DNA of 38,713 nucleotides from assembly GCF_014697545.1 (NCBI RefSeq), contig NZ_JACJSA010000034.1:1-38713 (forward strand), given 5' to 3'. Positions within the stretch are counted from its first letter, which is position 1. Each line of letters starts with the position of its first letter. The notes beneath the pieces are model-generated. The model did no database searches. It was not told the origin of the DNA and worked only from the letters and a program-made list of their open reading frames with translations. Of the stretch, positions 24,749-33,881 are shown in pieces. The translations under genes were made by a program, and so were the position numbers. The stretch is from Oscillatoria sp. FACHB-1407 (lineage in GTDB: Bacteria; Cyanobacteriota; Cyanobacteriia; Elainellales; Elainellaceae).

Positions 24749-26521
24749 GTGCCAGGTACATATATTCAAACCTATCAGGTTCAAGTGTATATGCGAGCAA
24801 GGGAAGAAGGGTGCACGCAACAAGCATCAGCTGCTATCGCTGGCTTTAGTGAACGCAGTGGCAGACGGATTGAGCAGGGAGAGCATCAACCAAAGTACGG
24901 ACAAGAGCGCGAGTGGCGCACCCGCCCCGACCCACTTGCCGGGGTCTGGGAGAGTGAACTAGAACCAATGCTCAAGCGGGAACCCCGCTTAGAGCCAACG
25001 ACCTTATACGAATATCTGACTAACAAATATCCAGGGCAGTATGAGCAAACCTTGCGGACACTGCAACGACGGGTGGAGACTTGGAAAACCCTCTATGGTG
25101 ACCCCAAAGCTGTGATGTTCCAGTTGCGACATGACCCTGGAGCAATGGGATTGTCCGACTTCACCGAGTTAAAGGGGGTCGAGATTACGATCAATGGCAA
25201 ACTCTTTGAGCACATCCTCTACCACTACCGCTTAGCGTACAGCGGTTGGCAGTATGTGCAGATTATTCAAGGCGGGGAAAGCTTTATCGGTTTGTCGGAA
25301 GGATTGCAGAATGCTCTTAACGCCTGTGGAGGAGCACCACAGCTACATCGCACCGACTCTTTGAGTGCGGCGTATCGCAACATGGCAGGCAAACGCTACA
25401 AGCCGTTAACTCGCTTTTATGACCAGTTGTGTGAGCACTATCGGATGCGACCGACGCGCAACAACACAGGTCTTGCCCATGAGAATGGCTCGATTGAATC
25501 GCCGCATGGACACTTCAAGCGCAGGCTGGTGCAACAGTTGTATTTGCGTGGCAGTTTTGATTTTGAGTCAGTGCAATGCTATCAGAAGTTCATCGAGCAG
25601 GTTGTAGCCACGATTAATGCCAAATGCACAACGAAGTTTGAGGAGGAGAAACACCACCTGCAACCATTGCCCAAGTATCGCTTTGCCGATTATGAGGAAG
25701 TCCTAGTCAAGGTCAGTTGTTATAGCACCATTGAGGTGCGCTGTGTTCTCTACAGTGTGCCGTCGCGACTGATTGGACGACAGTTAACCGTTCATCTCTA
25801 CCATGACCGGTTGGTAGGCTTTGTGGGTAAGCAGCAAGTGGTTGAACTGGTTCGTGTCCGAGGGGCTAGTAGCGGCACTAACCGACGGGCTCGGTGCATC
25901 AACTATCGCCACATCATTGAGGGACTACGCCGTAAACCGAGAGCCTTTTTGTACTGCACCTGGCAGCAGGAGATCTTGCCCACCGAGCAATGGCGAGGTC
26001 TTTGGCAACAGATGAGCGAACAGTTTGATGCGGATAGTGCTGCCAAAGTGATGGTGGAGGCTCTCTACATCGCCGCCACCCAGGATAAGGAGACGGCAGT
26101 GGCAGACTACCTTGAGGTGCAATTACAACGAGGCAGTTTGACGCTCGCCCGCTTACAGCAGCACTTCCAGTTGCTCTCCTCGCCTGCGCTGCCCACCGTT
26201 GATGTTCAGCAACACAAGTTATCCGAGTATGACCAACTCCTCAGTTCCAACACCCCCACCCCCAACACCAACCCCTTACCTGTCGGAGAGCAACCCTTAC
26301 CCGAGTCTGAGCCTACTGCTCAAACAACTCCATTTGTCCCATATGCTCAACCACTGGCAAAGCCTGGAAACCAAAGCAATTCAGGAGAGTTGGTCGTACG
26401 CTCAGTTCTTGCTAGCACTGTGTCAATTAGAGGCGGACAGAAAGTTACAAGTGAGGTTGCAACGGGCCCTAGCAGAAGCACAACTGCCAACTGGAAAAAG
26501 CTTTACCACCTTCAACTTTGA
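24749..26521 (+). CDS. istA: IS21-family transposase IstA (590 aa)
   Basis: A DDE transposase that cuts and joins the IS ends. The N-terminal 60 residues are a degenerate helix-turn-helix region with QASAAIAGFSERSGRRI. The catalytic core has Asp137 in GLSDFTEL, Asp203 in HRTDSLSAAY and Glu250 in ENGSIESPHGHFKRR. A Mu-transposase-like beta-barrel region follows (VLVKVSCYSTIEVRCVLYSVP). The start is GTG 24749 with GGGAG upstream. The last 107 codons overlap istB in another frame, and this tail (rich in P, T, S, N) looks like dual-coded linker, so the functional protein may effectively end near residue 490. Confidence 0.93.
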   Translation: MPGTYIQTYQVQVYMRAREEGCTQQASAAIAGFSERSGRRIEQGEHQPKYGQEREWRTRPDPLAGVWESELEPMLKREPRLEPTTLYEYLTNKYPGQYEQTLRTLQRRVETWKTLYGDPKAVMFQLRHDPGAMGLSDFTELKGVEITINGKLFEHILYHYRLAYSGWQYVQIIQGGESFIGLSEGLQNALNACGGAPQLHRTDSLSAAYRNMAGKRYKPLTRFYDQLCEHYRMRPTRNNTGLAHENGSIESPHGHFKRRLVQQLYLRGSFDFESVQCYQKFIEQVVATINAKCTTKFEEEKHHLQPLPKYRFADYEEVLVKVSCYSTIEVRCVLYSVPSRLIGRQLTVHLYHDRLVGFVGKQQVVELVRVRGASSGTNRRARCINYRHIIEGLRRKPRAFLYCTWQQEILPTEQWRGLWQQMSEQFDADSAAKVMVEALYIAATQDKETAVADYLEVQLQRGSLTLARLQQHFQLLSSPALPTVDVQQHKLSEYDQLLSSNTPTPNTNPLPVGEQPLPESEPTAQTTPFVPYAQPLAKPGNQSNSGELVVRSVLASTVSIRGGQKVTSEVATGPSRSTTANWKKLYHLQL

Positions 26522-27044
26522 GCACTGTCCTACTCTCAATCCAGCTCCTTTAATACAATTAAGCCAAGATGCTAGCTGGTTAGAGCGAGCCCAGAACCTA
26601 ATTCTACTAGGTCCAAGTGGTGTTGGAAAAACCCATCTTGCGGCTGCAGTGGGACGATCTGCAATTGAGTGCGGCAAGCGAGCTAAGTTTTTCTCGGCGA
26701 CTACCCTTGTCCAGCAATTGCAATACGCCAAACTGCAATTGCAATTGCCTGCAATTCTCACAAAACTAGACCGCTTCGATCTACTGATCGTTGATGATTT
26801 AGGCTACGTCAAAAAGAGTGAGGCAGAAACGGGTGTGCTCTTTGAACTCATCGCTCATCGTTATGAGCGTAAGAGTTTACTGGTCACGGCAAACCAGCCG
26901 TTTAGCCAATGGGATGCGATCTTCTCTGACTCCACCATGACGGTCGCTGCCGTAGACCGATTAGTGCATCATGCGCTCATTGTTGACATTCAAGCAGAGA
27001 GTTTTCGCAAGCAATCTGCACTAGAACGGGTTCAACCGACGTAG
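26202..27044 (+). CDS. istB: IS21-family helper ATPase IstB (280 aa)
   Basis: An AAA+ protein related to DnaC that selects target DNA and activates IstA. Walker A is GPSGVGKT (137-144), Walker B is LLIVDDLG (194-201), and sensor-1 VTANQPF and the arginine-finger region DRLVHH follow. The first 35 residues are proline-rich linker-like; the conserved family region starts at about LLKQLHLSHML. The true start may be downstream of 26202, because no ribosome binding site is visible here. Overlap with istA is about 320 bp, much longer than usual for the family. Confidence 0.92.
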   Translation: MFSNTSYPSMTNSSVPTPPPPTPTPYLSESNPYPSLSLLLKQLHLSHMLNHWQSLETKAIQESWSYAQFLLALCQLEADRKLQVRLQRALAEAQLPTGKSFTTFNFEHCPTLNPAPLIQLSQDASWLERAQNLILLGPSGVGKTHLAAAVGRSAIECGKRAKFFSATTLVQQLQYAKLQLQLPAILTKLDRFDLLIVDDLGYVKKSEAETGVLFELIAHRYERKSLLVTANQPFSQWDAIFSDSTMTVAAVDRLVHHALIVDIQAESFRKQSALERVQPT

Positions 27045-27385
27045 CCTGCAACGGTGCGATCTGCAATTGAAGCTTTGACTAGTTGCAACAAGAGCAACTA
27101 CTCCACCTCAGAATCATAACTCTGGTGTTATTGATTCACAATTTAACTTGGGTTGAGCAGACTGTAGTGTCAATACTACAGTCCGTTTTTAGTCCAAATT
27201 TAGTTTCTCTTTGTAGTGTCGATGAGTAGTTGTCACCCTAACGCGACAATTCCTTTGAGTCATTTAACCGGACAAGGTGAATTCAAATTAATCGAGCAAG
27301 GTAATTGACATTAGACAGCAATCTTTCTGCCACTATGGAAAGGACTCTCTGAAGTATCCGAAGTAATTGTTTTAAGGGGATCGAG
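27045..27385. other. IS right end and pentapeptide-gene leader
   Basis: 341 bp without a gene. Up to 27274 it is the non-coding right end of the IS with two related terminal repeats. A GACTGTAGTGTCAATACTACAGTC dyad around 27161-27184 (arms GACTGTAGT and ACTACAGTC) lies inside it. The remaining 110 bp lead into the pentapeptide gene, with AAGGGG as its ribosome binding site. Confidence 0.55.
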
Positions 27386-28252
27386 ATGGCGGACAAAGAA
27401 CACTTGGCTATGCTTATTCAGGGGGCTGACAAATGGAATGAATGGAGACAGATGATGGATGAAAGCGAGGAACTTTGTGATGATTTTTATGAAGTGAATT
27501 TAAGTGGGGCCGATCTCAGTAATGTGAACTTGAGTGGTTTTGACCTCAGCAGAACTGACTTGAGTGGTGCAAACCTGAGCGATGCTGGGCTTGTTGAAGT
27601 TGATTTCAGTTATTCTGCTCTGTGCAAGGCTGATCTCAGCAACTCTCGCTGTCAGGGATGTAATTTTAATGAAGCAGATTTGGAAGAGGCAAACTTTAGT
27701 AAAGCTAACCTTACTTACGCTAATTTCAATGGAACAAATCTAATTAGCGTGAATTTCAGGCAGTCGCGTTTATGGGAGTCTGATCTCTCCTCTGCTAATT
27801 TGAGCAATACTGACTTTAGTGAGTCCACGCTAGTTGGGTCCAATCTTCGTGGTATTCAGAGTAATGGAGCAGTTTTCTACAAAGCAATCCTTGGAAGTGC
27901 CAATCTTAGCGGTTCTGAATTCACTGGAGCTAATTTTAGTGAAGCCGATCTTAGTCGAGCCAATATGAGTGGTACGGACTTTGCGAAAGCGAATTTCGTC
28001 AATGCTAATCTCTATAGAGTTGAAGCTTTGGAATCTAGCTTTATCTCTGCAAATTTTACAGGTGCTTGTTTGAAAGACTGGCATATTGATGCTGCTACTC
28101 AACTAGATGATGCCATCTGTGAGTACTTTTACTGGGGATTGGATCAACAGAACCGCTGTCCGCAGAACGGTATCTATAAACAAGGGGAGCTTGCAGAACT
28201 GTTCAAACGGGCACGAAACTTGGTTGAATCGTTACTACAGAAGGGCTTGTAA
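27386..28252 (+). CDS. Pentapeptide-repeat protein (288 aa)
   Basis: About 40 tandem A(D/N)LXX pentapeptides run from about residue 38 to 235, for example GADLSNVNLSGFDLS. They fold into a right-handed square beta-helix. The capping helices are residues 1-35 and the last 45 (FKRARNLVESLLQKG). Such proteins are very common in cyanobacteria. Some members mimic DNA and protect gyrase, but nothing here shows that. No signal peptide is visible. The ATG at 27386 follows AAGGGGATCGAG. It ends 7 bp before the convergent regulator gene, and no terminator was seen between them. Confidence 0.92.
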   Translation: MADKEHLAMLIQGADKWNEWRQMMDESEELCDDFYEVNLSGADLSNVNLSGFDLSRTDLSGANLSDAGLVEVDFSYSALCKADLSNSRCQGCNFNEADLEEANFSKANLTYANFNGTNLISVNFRQSRLWESDLSSANLSNTDFSESTLVGSNLRGIQSNGAVFYKAILGSANLSGSEFTGANFSEADLSRANMSGTDFAKANFVNANLYRVEALESSFISANFTGACLKDWHIDAATQLDDAICEYFYWGLDQQNRCPQNGIYKQGELAELFKRARNLVESLLQKGL

Positions 28253-28259
28253 ACTCAAC

Positions 28260-29183
28260 TTAGTAATCCCCAGGTAAAATGCCTTTCTCTTTTAGAAACT
28301 CAGGAAGAATCTGCTGTTCATATCTCCATCCAGACAAAACCTGATCCCCGTAAATGTGCCTTGCCACGATATAGAGGTAGTCTTCGTAAAGCTCCTGCGG
28401 TATCACTAGTGGGCGGGCAATGAAAAAGCCTGGACCCAATCCTGCTCCAGTTTCCCAATCTACCCCACGTTCCTGCTTCAAAATTTCTTTGACTCTTTGC
28501 TGGTCTTCTGTCGAATTTCGCTGTAACCCCACATCTTCAACAAGTTGAGCAAGAATTCGGTATGTGGTTCTGCCCAACGGTTCACCAGTTCGCCGATCGA
28601 CATATTGAATTTCCGTCCTCACTAATGGCTGTTCACCTCGAATAAAGGCGAGCATGGCAGGACTAGTTGCCTGCACAATTTCCCAGCCTGTGTCCTGATA
28701 GCGTTGCTTCAGCTTTTGTAGCTCAACTTGAAGCTCTAGTTCTCGTGCCGATGAACTTTGCCCTCCCCCTTGAGCCACCATCTCAATCAGAAGGGTTCTG
28801 ATTTGTTTGGCGATCGCTGAATCTCGCAACAACATCCCCAATCGCAGAGCAGCGCGAGGAGTCCAAACCGTTAAATTGGGGGTTCGGGAACTGATGTCGA
28901 ATATCGACATCACATCCTTCAAAGCTTTCCCCCGTAGGGTTTTTAGCCCATCAGACTCAAACTCATCCCGGTTAACCTTGATTGCTGTTTGCACCGTGTC
29001 CAATGGCACTTCATAGAATTCTGCGATTTGCCCTGTGAGTGCTAATCCTTGCCCTTGCCAAACCGCGAACATTAAAGCTTTTGCCTTATGCAAAATCTCC
29101 TCTGCCCGATTGCTTTCAATCTCAGCAAGTTGGCGATCGCGAATTGATCTTGATTCAATGAAGGCATCCTCTGATAGATACAT
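28260..29183 (-). CDS. DNA-binding-like protein downstream of parAB (307 aa)
   Basis: Not a firm family match. Residues 50-125 have the layout of RhuM/KilA-type phage and plasmid regulators: FYEVPLDTVQTAIKVNRDEFES, then RGKALKDV, then WTPRAALRLGMLLRDS. A helix around 145-165 (ELELQVELQKLKQRYQD) is coiled-coil-like. The C-terminal part (ending FLKEKGILPGDY) is conserved-looking but unknown. The ATG at 29183 lies 38 bp after parB on the same strand, so it is likely the third gene of the partition operon. Confidence 0.6.
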   Translation of the reverse strand: MYLSEDAFIESRSIRDRQLAEIESNRAEEILHKAKALMFAVWQGQGLALTGQIAEFYEVPLDTVQTAIKVNRDEFESDGLKTLRGKALKDVMSIFDISSRTPNLTVWTPRAALRLGMLLRDSAIAKQIRTLLIEMVAQGGGQSSSARELELQVELQKLKQRYQDTGWEIVQATSPAMLAFIRGEQPLVRTEIQYVDRRTGEPLGRTTYRILAQLVEDVGLQRNSTEDQQRVKEILKQERGVDWETGAGLGPGFFIARPLVIPQELYEDYLYIVARHIYGDQVLSGWRYEQQILPEFLKEKGILPGDY

Positions 29184-29221
29184 ACGGGCTACTAAGCAAC
29201 GCTAGAAAGAAATGGGAAACA

Positions 29222-30388
29222 TCATTTTGCTTTTGAGATCTGTTCAAGCTCTGCAAGCTTCGCCTTGAGTGCTTGTTTCAAGGCTTTGATCTCGTCAGCT
29301 TGCCAGTCTTCCACTGAAATAGACTGTAAACTCTTAATCACTCGTTGGGAGGGACTACGAATAGCCGAGTTGTCGCTATTATGGGTTTTGAGCAAGTCAC
29401 TGACTAACTCACGGGTCTCACTTAGCGATAAGTTTTCTGCTGCAACCCTTCGAGCTGTCTGACTTCTTACCTCTGCTGCCGCTACTGCATCCAAATTCAG
29501 TTTCTCAGCAGAAAGCTTGTTTAGTTCTCGTACTTTACTGGCATCTAAGCCAAATTCCCGAACGATCTCCTTAAGGTCGTCGGCGATCGCCAGCATCGGA
29601 AACACGTTGGCACTGATGGAAGCTGGGTTTAGTTGGTAGTCCATCAGTGCCTGAAAGATTTTTAGCTCTGCATCCTGTTTTAACTCAATGGATTCTAGCC
29701 ATTCCCGTTGCTCCTCCCTGGAGGCAGTAGTGATAGCGGTTAACTCCGAAAGCTTTTTATTTCGCTTCAGGCGTTGCAGGCAAGTATTGAGCATTGTTGG
29801 AATGCGATCTCGTTCCTCCTCAATCTCGGGATTTCGATAAACAATTTGGTTGATCAGACACTCTGCTAAATCAAGAGGGTGTAGATCCTTCCGATGAATG
29901 GAGGTAGATAACGCCTGACTTTGAATCTCCTGGAGGTTAATCTCCTCTGACTCCAGTGGAATGATGACAGCCTTAAGGGTTGTCCATGGGATGAGAGGAG
30001 CTGCCCGCCACCGGCGCTCGCCGTCAAAAATTAAATAGCCTTCTTTCCAGGGAAACAGGATGACCGGAGTGTGCTGCCCCTCCTGCTTTAACAGTTCTGC
30101 AAATGCCTTAAGCTCAGACTGCGGAAATGTCTGCCGGGGTTGAAAAATGTTGCGCTCCATGCGTGCAATCTCAATTTCTTGAACCCCGCCTTGTGCTGAC
30201 AGTTGCTGTGTTAATTCCTGGATTTTTGCTTCCAGTTCCAATTTTTCCTGGGTGGCAAGTTCCTGACTTTTGAGGCGTACAATCTCAGCCTCCAGTTCCT
30301 CTACCCGACTCGACAAATGATGAACTTTTTGGGTTTGCCCAGCCTCAGCAAAAATCTGGCTGGCTCCAATCGGCTTTGGTCTTGGCAT
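29222..30388 (-). CDS. parB: ParB-family partition protein (388 aa)
   Basis: A CTP-dependent centromere-binding protein partner to ParA. A coiled coil (about 25-65) precedes a ParB/Srx domain with IFQPRQTFP (81-89) and the phosphate-binding GERRWRA motif (123-129). An HTH-type helical region follows (LSTSIHRKDLHPLDLAECL, about 145-163, and downstream). The C-terminal 60 residues are helical (dimerisation). It is longer than minimal ParB because of the extra N-terminal coiled coil. The ATG overlaps the parA stop (TAATG), showing translational coupling. Confidence 0.9.
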   Translation of the reverse strand: MPRPKPIGASQIFAEAGQTQKVHHLSSRVEELEAEIVRLKSQELATQEKLELEAKIQELTQQLSAQGGVQEIEIARMERNIFQPRQTFPQSELKAFAELLKQEGQHTPVILFPWKEGYLIFDGERRWRAAPLIPWTTLKAVIIPLESEEINLQEIQSQALSTSIHRKDLHPLDLAECLINQIVYRNPEIEEERDRIPTMLNTCLQRLKRNKKLSELTAITTASREEQREWLESIELKQDAELKIFQALMDYQLNPASISANVFPMLAIADDLKEIVREFGLDASKVRELNKLSAEKLNLDAVAAAEVRSQTARRVAAENLSLSETRELVSDLLKTHNSDNSAIRSPSQRVIKSLQSISVEDWQADEIKALKQALKAKLAELEQISKAK

Positions 30389-31245
30389 TACTTCCCTTTC
30401 AGTAGATTGATGATACGCGCCACGATGGGGTCGAATGACTTCACGATCGAGTCCCCTGGTTGATAAATCTGTACAGGTAGCCCTGTACCACTGGCACTCA
30501 AAATGAATCCAGATTCTTTAATCGGTGGAAAGCAAGTGATCCCCATCTGCTCAAGTTGATAGGGGATCGTATCGGTTAATTCGATGTCGGTTCTGGGTTT
30601 ACCTTTGCTATCAAGTCCCAGCAAATTACGATGAGCGGCAAACTTAGACACGTTTACCCTAGATGGCACAAACCCCAAAATTTCTGGCTTAGGACGTAAT
30701 CGAAGAGCTTCTATTTTTTGATAAAACCAGTTGACCATCCCCGCTGCCCCGAAAGAGTCCTTATATTCTGGTTTCAAGGGAACCAAAACGTGGGTTGATG
30801 CTGCAAGAGCGATTAGCCCCATTGGCTCTAGGGACGCAGGAGTATCCAGAATGACGACATCCGCATCAAGAGGGTAGTCTTCCAGCCTGTCCTTAAGGGT
30901 TTCATACTTTCGCTCGTAGAGATGTAGGCTGCGGACGATTTCTTCTAGCGCTGCGCCACCTGGAAGAACCTGAATATTGTCCACATACTCTTTCCAGATA
31001 GGAGCTAGGGGGTAACTGCCATCAAAACTCGGATCGAAAACGGCAGCAAGAGACTGTTCCCTTGAAGGAGTTGCTGTTTCCCCTGTAAACAGGCTTAATG
31101 AACCATTTTGATCCAGGTCAATCAAAACAACCTTGTACCCTTTCTTCCCTAACGCGTAGGCTAAATGGGTCACCAATGTTGTTTTCCCTGATCCTCCTGT
31201 ATTGCTCTCGATCGCAATTCTGATTTGCTGAGCAGCTTTGGGCAT
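30388..31245 (-). CDS. parA: ParA-family partition ATPase (285 aa)
   Basis: Drives plasmid segregation through ATP-dependent DNA binding. The deviant Walker A NTGGSGKTT (15-23) lacks the usual KGG lysine signature (it reads TGG), a small oddity. Walker A' is LIDLDQNGS (41-49), and Walker B is VVILDTPASL with VLVPLKPEY following. Length is normal for a plasmid ParA without an N-terminal HTH. The ATG at 31245 has no Shine-Dalgarno; it is only 12 bp from a 20-bp near-palindrome, so a short-leader or leaderless message controlled by that site is likely. Confidence 0.92.
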   Translation of the reverse strand: MPKAAQQIRIAIESNTGGSGKTTLVTHLAYALGKKGYKVVLIDLDQNGSLSLFTGETATPSREQSLAAVFDPSFDGSYPLAPIWKEYVDNIQVLPGGAALEEIVRSLHLYERKYETLKDRLEDYPLDADVVILDTPASLEPMGLIALAASTHVLVPLKPEYKDSFGAAGMVNWFYQKIEALRLRPKPEILGFVPSRVNVSKFAAHRNLLGLDSKGKPRTDIELTDTIPYQLEQMGITCFPPIKESGFILSASGTGLPVQIYQPGDSIVKSFDPIVARIINLLKGK

Positions 31246-31257
31246 AAAAAATAGTTT

Positions 31258-31305
31258 GTACCATAACGTTAAAGTATATCACTCTGTACCATAACGTTAT
31301 AGTAC
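31258..31305. promoter_or_regulatory. Two 20-bp near-palindromes upstream of parA, parS or operator
   Basis: GTACCATAACGTTAAAGTAT (31258-31277) and GTACCATAACGTTATAGTAC (31286-31305) are direct copies spaced 28 bp apart. Each is nearly self-complementary around AACGTT, the second with only one mismatched pair. Phase of 28 bp is just under three helical turns. Placement against the parA start suggests ParB binding (parS) or an autoregulatory operator. On the minus strand TATACT-like words between them could be the -10. Confidence 0.75.
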
Positions 31306-31358
31306 ACCGAGTTTCAGTTAAGTGTTGATGAACAATGGTGTTCAGTTAGCTCTATCCA

Positions 31359-32081
31359 TTAGCCTACTGAAAGCTCTTTGCTAACTTTCTCCTTGAAGAG
31401 AGCGGAGCTACACTCATTCCATCGAAAGCCTGACTTCCACATTGCTCCGTCATAGATGAAGTAAATGACTCTTACCTGCTGCTTATCTTCATTCACTTTC
31501 AGAAAATAATTTTTCCGTTTTACAAAGTCAAATAGTATAAAGTAGGGCAACTCGGAGCTAATCTTTAACCATGCTTCCATTGTTATGTCATCTGGAAAAT
31601 GAGTATCGATTACTTCAATCGCAACCCAAGGGTGGCGCTCCGTATGTCGGTGGGATAGTTCTGCTCCAAAGACATCGTGCCGCCACTGAGCTGTGCTTGA
31701 CAGTGTGCGAGTCACTTCTTTCGTCCATGTATAATCTTTGCCTCTAAACAATGGTACAAATGTTTGGTTTCCATCATCAAAACTGTTGTACCCAAATAAA
31801 AAATTTTGTTTCTGAAGTTGAGTCAGTAATTCATCAACTCTGCTTCTGTGGCGGTTTGATGATTCTTCACGACCTCTCAAATATCGCTTTGTTTTAGATA
31901 GGGAACAAAAATGGGGTGTGTTGAGCCTATTGCGAATTGACAGTCGATATTCTTGACTTTCATCCCAAAGTTCTTGAGTTCGCAAAAATGCACGTACATT
32001 TGGATCGTGAAGTTGATCCGGATAAACAACTTTCAAGCTGTTACCGTTAGGTTGATATACTGCTTTGGTCCACTTCAGCAT
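31359..32081 (-). CDS. Uncharacterised protein (240 aa)
   Basis: Not recognised. It starts MLKWTKAVYQPNGNSLKVVY. The middle is basic and helical (RYLRGREESSNRHRSRVDEL). Residues about 145-190 contain HPWVAIEVIDTHFPDD followed by a helix and YFILFDFVKRKNYFL, an alpha/beta pattern that could be a nuclease-like fold (E in IEVI, K in VKRK), but this is weak. I chose the ATG at 32081; a TTG at 32093 is in frame. It sits alone between the partition and mobilization genes, on the minus strand. Confidence 0.6.
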   Translation of the reverse strand: MLKWTKAVYQPNGNSLKVVYPDQLHDPNVRAFLRTQELWDESQEYRLSIRNRLNTPHFCSLSKTKRYLRGREESSNRHRSRVDELLTQLQKQNFLFGYNSFDDGNQTFVPLFRGKDYTWTKEVTRTLSSTAQWRHDVFGAELSHRHTERHPWVAIEVIDTHFPDDITMEAWLKISSELPYFILFDFVKRKNYFLKVNEDKQQVRVIYFIYDGAMWKSGFRWNECSSALFKEKVSKELSVG

Positions 32082-32241
32082 AACTAAAGTCAAACTCGAC
32101 TTCTTTAAAGATAATCAACTTTCAAAGTCTTTTTGGAGAGGTGGTTCTTCACTTACTTGGAAAGATTAACTTTAATCCTCAAATACTTGACTTTCTACAT
32201 TGCCTCCTTCAATTACCCATTCCAGGTTTACCTTTATGGAC

Positions 32242-33546
32242 TTACTCTAATTCGATCCCAATGTGTTCCTGACTCTGATTATTGGTGGAACGTAAGAGAG
32301 ATTGATATTGCATTTGTTCTTGAGCAATCTTTGTTTCCTTGATCCCTCTCTGGAAATGCTGCCAATGCTCTAAAGAAATATCGGCGTGCAGGATGTCCCA
32401 ATCGCTCTCATTCCGTGTTTCTCCTTGAAGAAGAACTTGGTTGGGCTTTTCCTTTTCGACCACAATAATCTGTTGTGTTTCCTCATTCCATTTGGCGGAT
32501 AGCCAGTTGTCCTCTAATTCAGTCTTCTCCACCTCATTCATTCGATCTTCGAGGTAGCTAAGTATTGCTCTAGCTCGCTTCCATTGAGCACTTCCATATT
32601 TAGGTCTTTTACCATTAAAGATGTGCTCCTGGTGTAAGCGATCGTGTTCAAGCTGTTGATATTGCTCGAAGTGAGTGTCAAGAAAACGTTGGCACTCGTC
32701 AGGTGATGCTTTCTGAATGTCCCGTAATTGTTGAGGTTGGCTGTCATCGTATTGTTGGACGAAATCGTTGCGCTGTAGTCCAATAAAACTGTATTGCCGC
32801 CCCAGGTCTTTACCCTTTCTCAAAGCTCCGTCAATTTCAAAACTGATTCCAATAACTTTGCCATCAATTTCCTTGAACCGAACGCCTACTTCTCGAGTCT
32901 TCAGCCGGGCTGCCATTACTGCAAAGGTCGGTTTATCCTCAGTTGCCTCTCGAATTTGCTCCCAAAGTTTTTCGGTTGGGGTTTGCTCGATACTCAGTCT
33001 TTGCTTCATTCGATATTCGCCCGTTGGCAGGTTGTTGCGCTCTCGTTCCGGCCTAAATGTGTAGGGTTGCAGATTAAATTCTTCCTCTATTTGTTCCTGA
33101 ACCGATTTCTCCCCTCCCAAGCCATACTTCAGTCTAGTAACGATGTAGGCATCATCTACCCACTTGCCATTTTTATCAACTGCAGAAACTGCACCATGCC
33201 CATGCTCCACCTCCAGCTTTTCCTCCTTGTCGTAGTGTTTAGCGTTTACATACAGGCAATCCTGGTGCCCAGTTAGTTCATAAATTCTTTTGAAGATTCT
33301 CGCAAACTTCTCTTGACTAACTTTCTCTCCAGGCTGAAACGAAACTGCAAGGTGGCGCATTGTGATTTTGACATTAGGGTTTGTCTTGTGGCTGAACCTG
33401 AATTCTTCTGTTAACTCCTCCGCATCTCGTCCAGACATGTTGGTACTGATAATGGGATTGTCGTTTTCGTCACGTTGTTTTTTCGGATTGAGCAGGTACT
33501 GACACAATCCCAGTGGGTCGCTGCCATTGTTGTACTCGATATTCAT
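32242..33546 (-). CDS. Relaxase/mobilization nuclease (434 aa)
   Basis: Nicks one strand at oriT for plasmid transfer. The N-terminal 130 residues show the relaxase layout: an early tyrosine (Tyr5 or Tyr17), MRHLAVSFQPGEKVS with His65, CLYVNAKHYD, and the metal-binding HGH (His115, His117). The third His of a strict 3H motif is probably His65 or His94. The C-terminal 250 residues are charged and helical. The start overlaps the mobC stop (ATGA) with AGGAGATTTT upstream, so they are one operon. It most resembles MobP/MobV-like cyanobacterial relaxases. Confidence 0.82.
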   Translation of the reverse strand: MNIEYNNGSDPLGLCQYLLNPKKQRDENDNPIISTNMSGRDAEELTEEFRFSHKTNPNVKITMRHLAVSFQPGEKVSQEKFARIFKRIYELTGHQDCLYVNAKHYDKEEKLEVEHGHGAVSAVDKNGKWVDDAYIVTRLKYGLGGEKSVQEQIEEEFNLQPYTFRPERERNNLPTGEYRMKQRLSIEQTPTEKLWEQIREATEDKPTFAVMAARLKTREVGVRFKEIDGKVIGISFEIDGALRKGKDLGRQYSFIGLQRNDFVQQYDDSQPQQLRDIQKASPDECQRFLDTHFEQYQQLEHDRLHQEHIFNGKRPKYGSAQWKRARAILSYLEDRMNEVEKTELEDNWLSAKWNEETQQIIVVEKEKPNQVLLQGETRNESDWDILHADISLEHWQHFQRGIKETKIAQEQMQYQSLLRSTNNQSQEHIGIELE

Positions 33547-33881
33547 AAAATCTCCTGTGCTCGGTACTGGAGCCGCTTTAATGCAATTTCGCGCCGGGTG
33601 TCCTGTATCAGTTCATGTAAGTTTGCTTTTTCTACTGTGCTTAAATCTGTGCGATCGAGAAGCCGCTCTGCCATTTCTCCTAGCTTCCAGTGAAGCTGTG
33701 AGTTGGCTAATGCTCCCTCTGCTCGTCGCCTTGCTCCCGAATCCCGTCCGTTGGAGAATGCCATCTCGATCAAAAACTTGCTCACTGACATTCCTCGCTC
33801 TTGGGCAAGAGCCTTAATTTCTTCTTTTTGATCCTCGGAACTGCAATAAATCTCGATACTTGGTCGCTTTAGCTTGCTCAT
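33543..33881 (-). CDS. MobC-like ribbon-helix-helix accessory protein (112 aa)
   Basis: A relaxosome accessory protein that usually binds oriT and helps open it. The N-terminal segment RPSIEIYCSSEDQKEEIKAL plus AQERGMSVSKFLIEMAF is a strand-helix-helix DNA-binding motif. The C-terminal half is helical. I chose the ATG at 33881; a GTG at 33896 in frame is possible but neither has a strong ribosome binding site. The 25-bp repeat ends exactly at this start codon, so MobC may bind its own promoter and oriT. It is coupled to the relaxase by a 4-bp overlap. Confidence 0.75.
   Translation of the reverse strand: MSKLKRPSIEIYCSSEDQKEEIKALAQERGMSVSKFLIEMAFSNGRDSGARRRAEGALANSQLHWKLGEMAERLLDRTDLSTVEKANLHELIQDTRREIALKRLQYRAQEIL

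Larger units (their letters stand above)
24639..27274 (+). mobile_element. IS21-family insertion sequence
   Basis: About 2.6 kb carrying istA and istB in the usual order. Probable ends are TGACCGGTTA (24639-24648) and its inverted partner TAACCGGACA (27265-27274). The right end has a second, related 20-bp word at 27229-27248 (TGTCGCGTTAGGGTGACAAC on the minus strand), and GACTAAAAA words occur inside both ends, fitting the multiple terminal repeats of this family. I could not find a convincing target duplication. It inserted directly after the glycosylase, and both transposition genes look intact. Confidence 0.75.
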
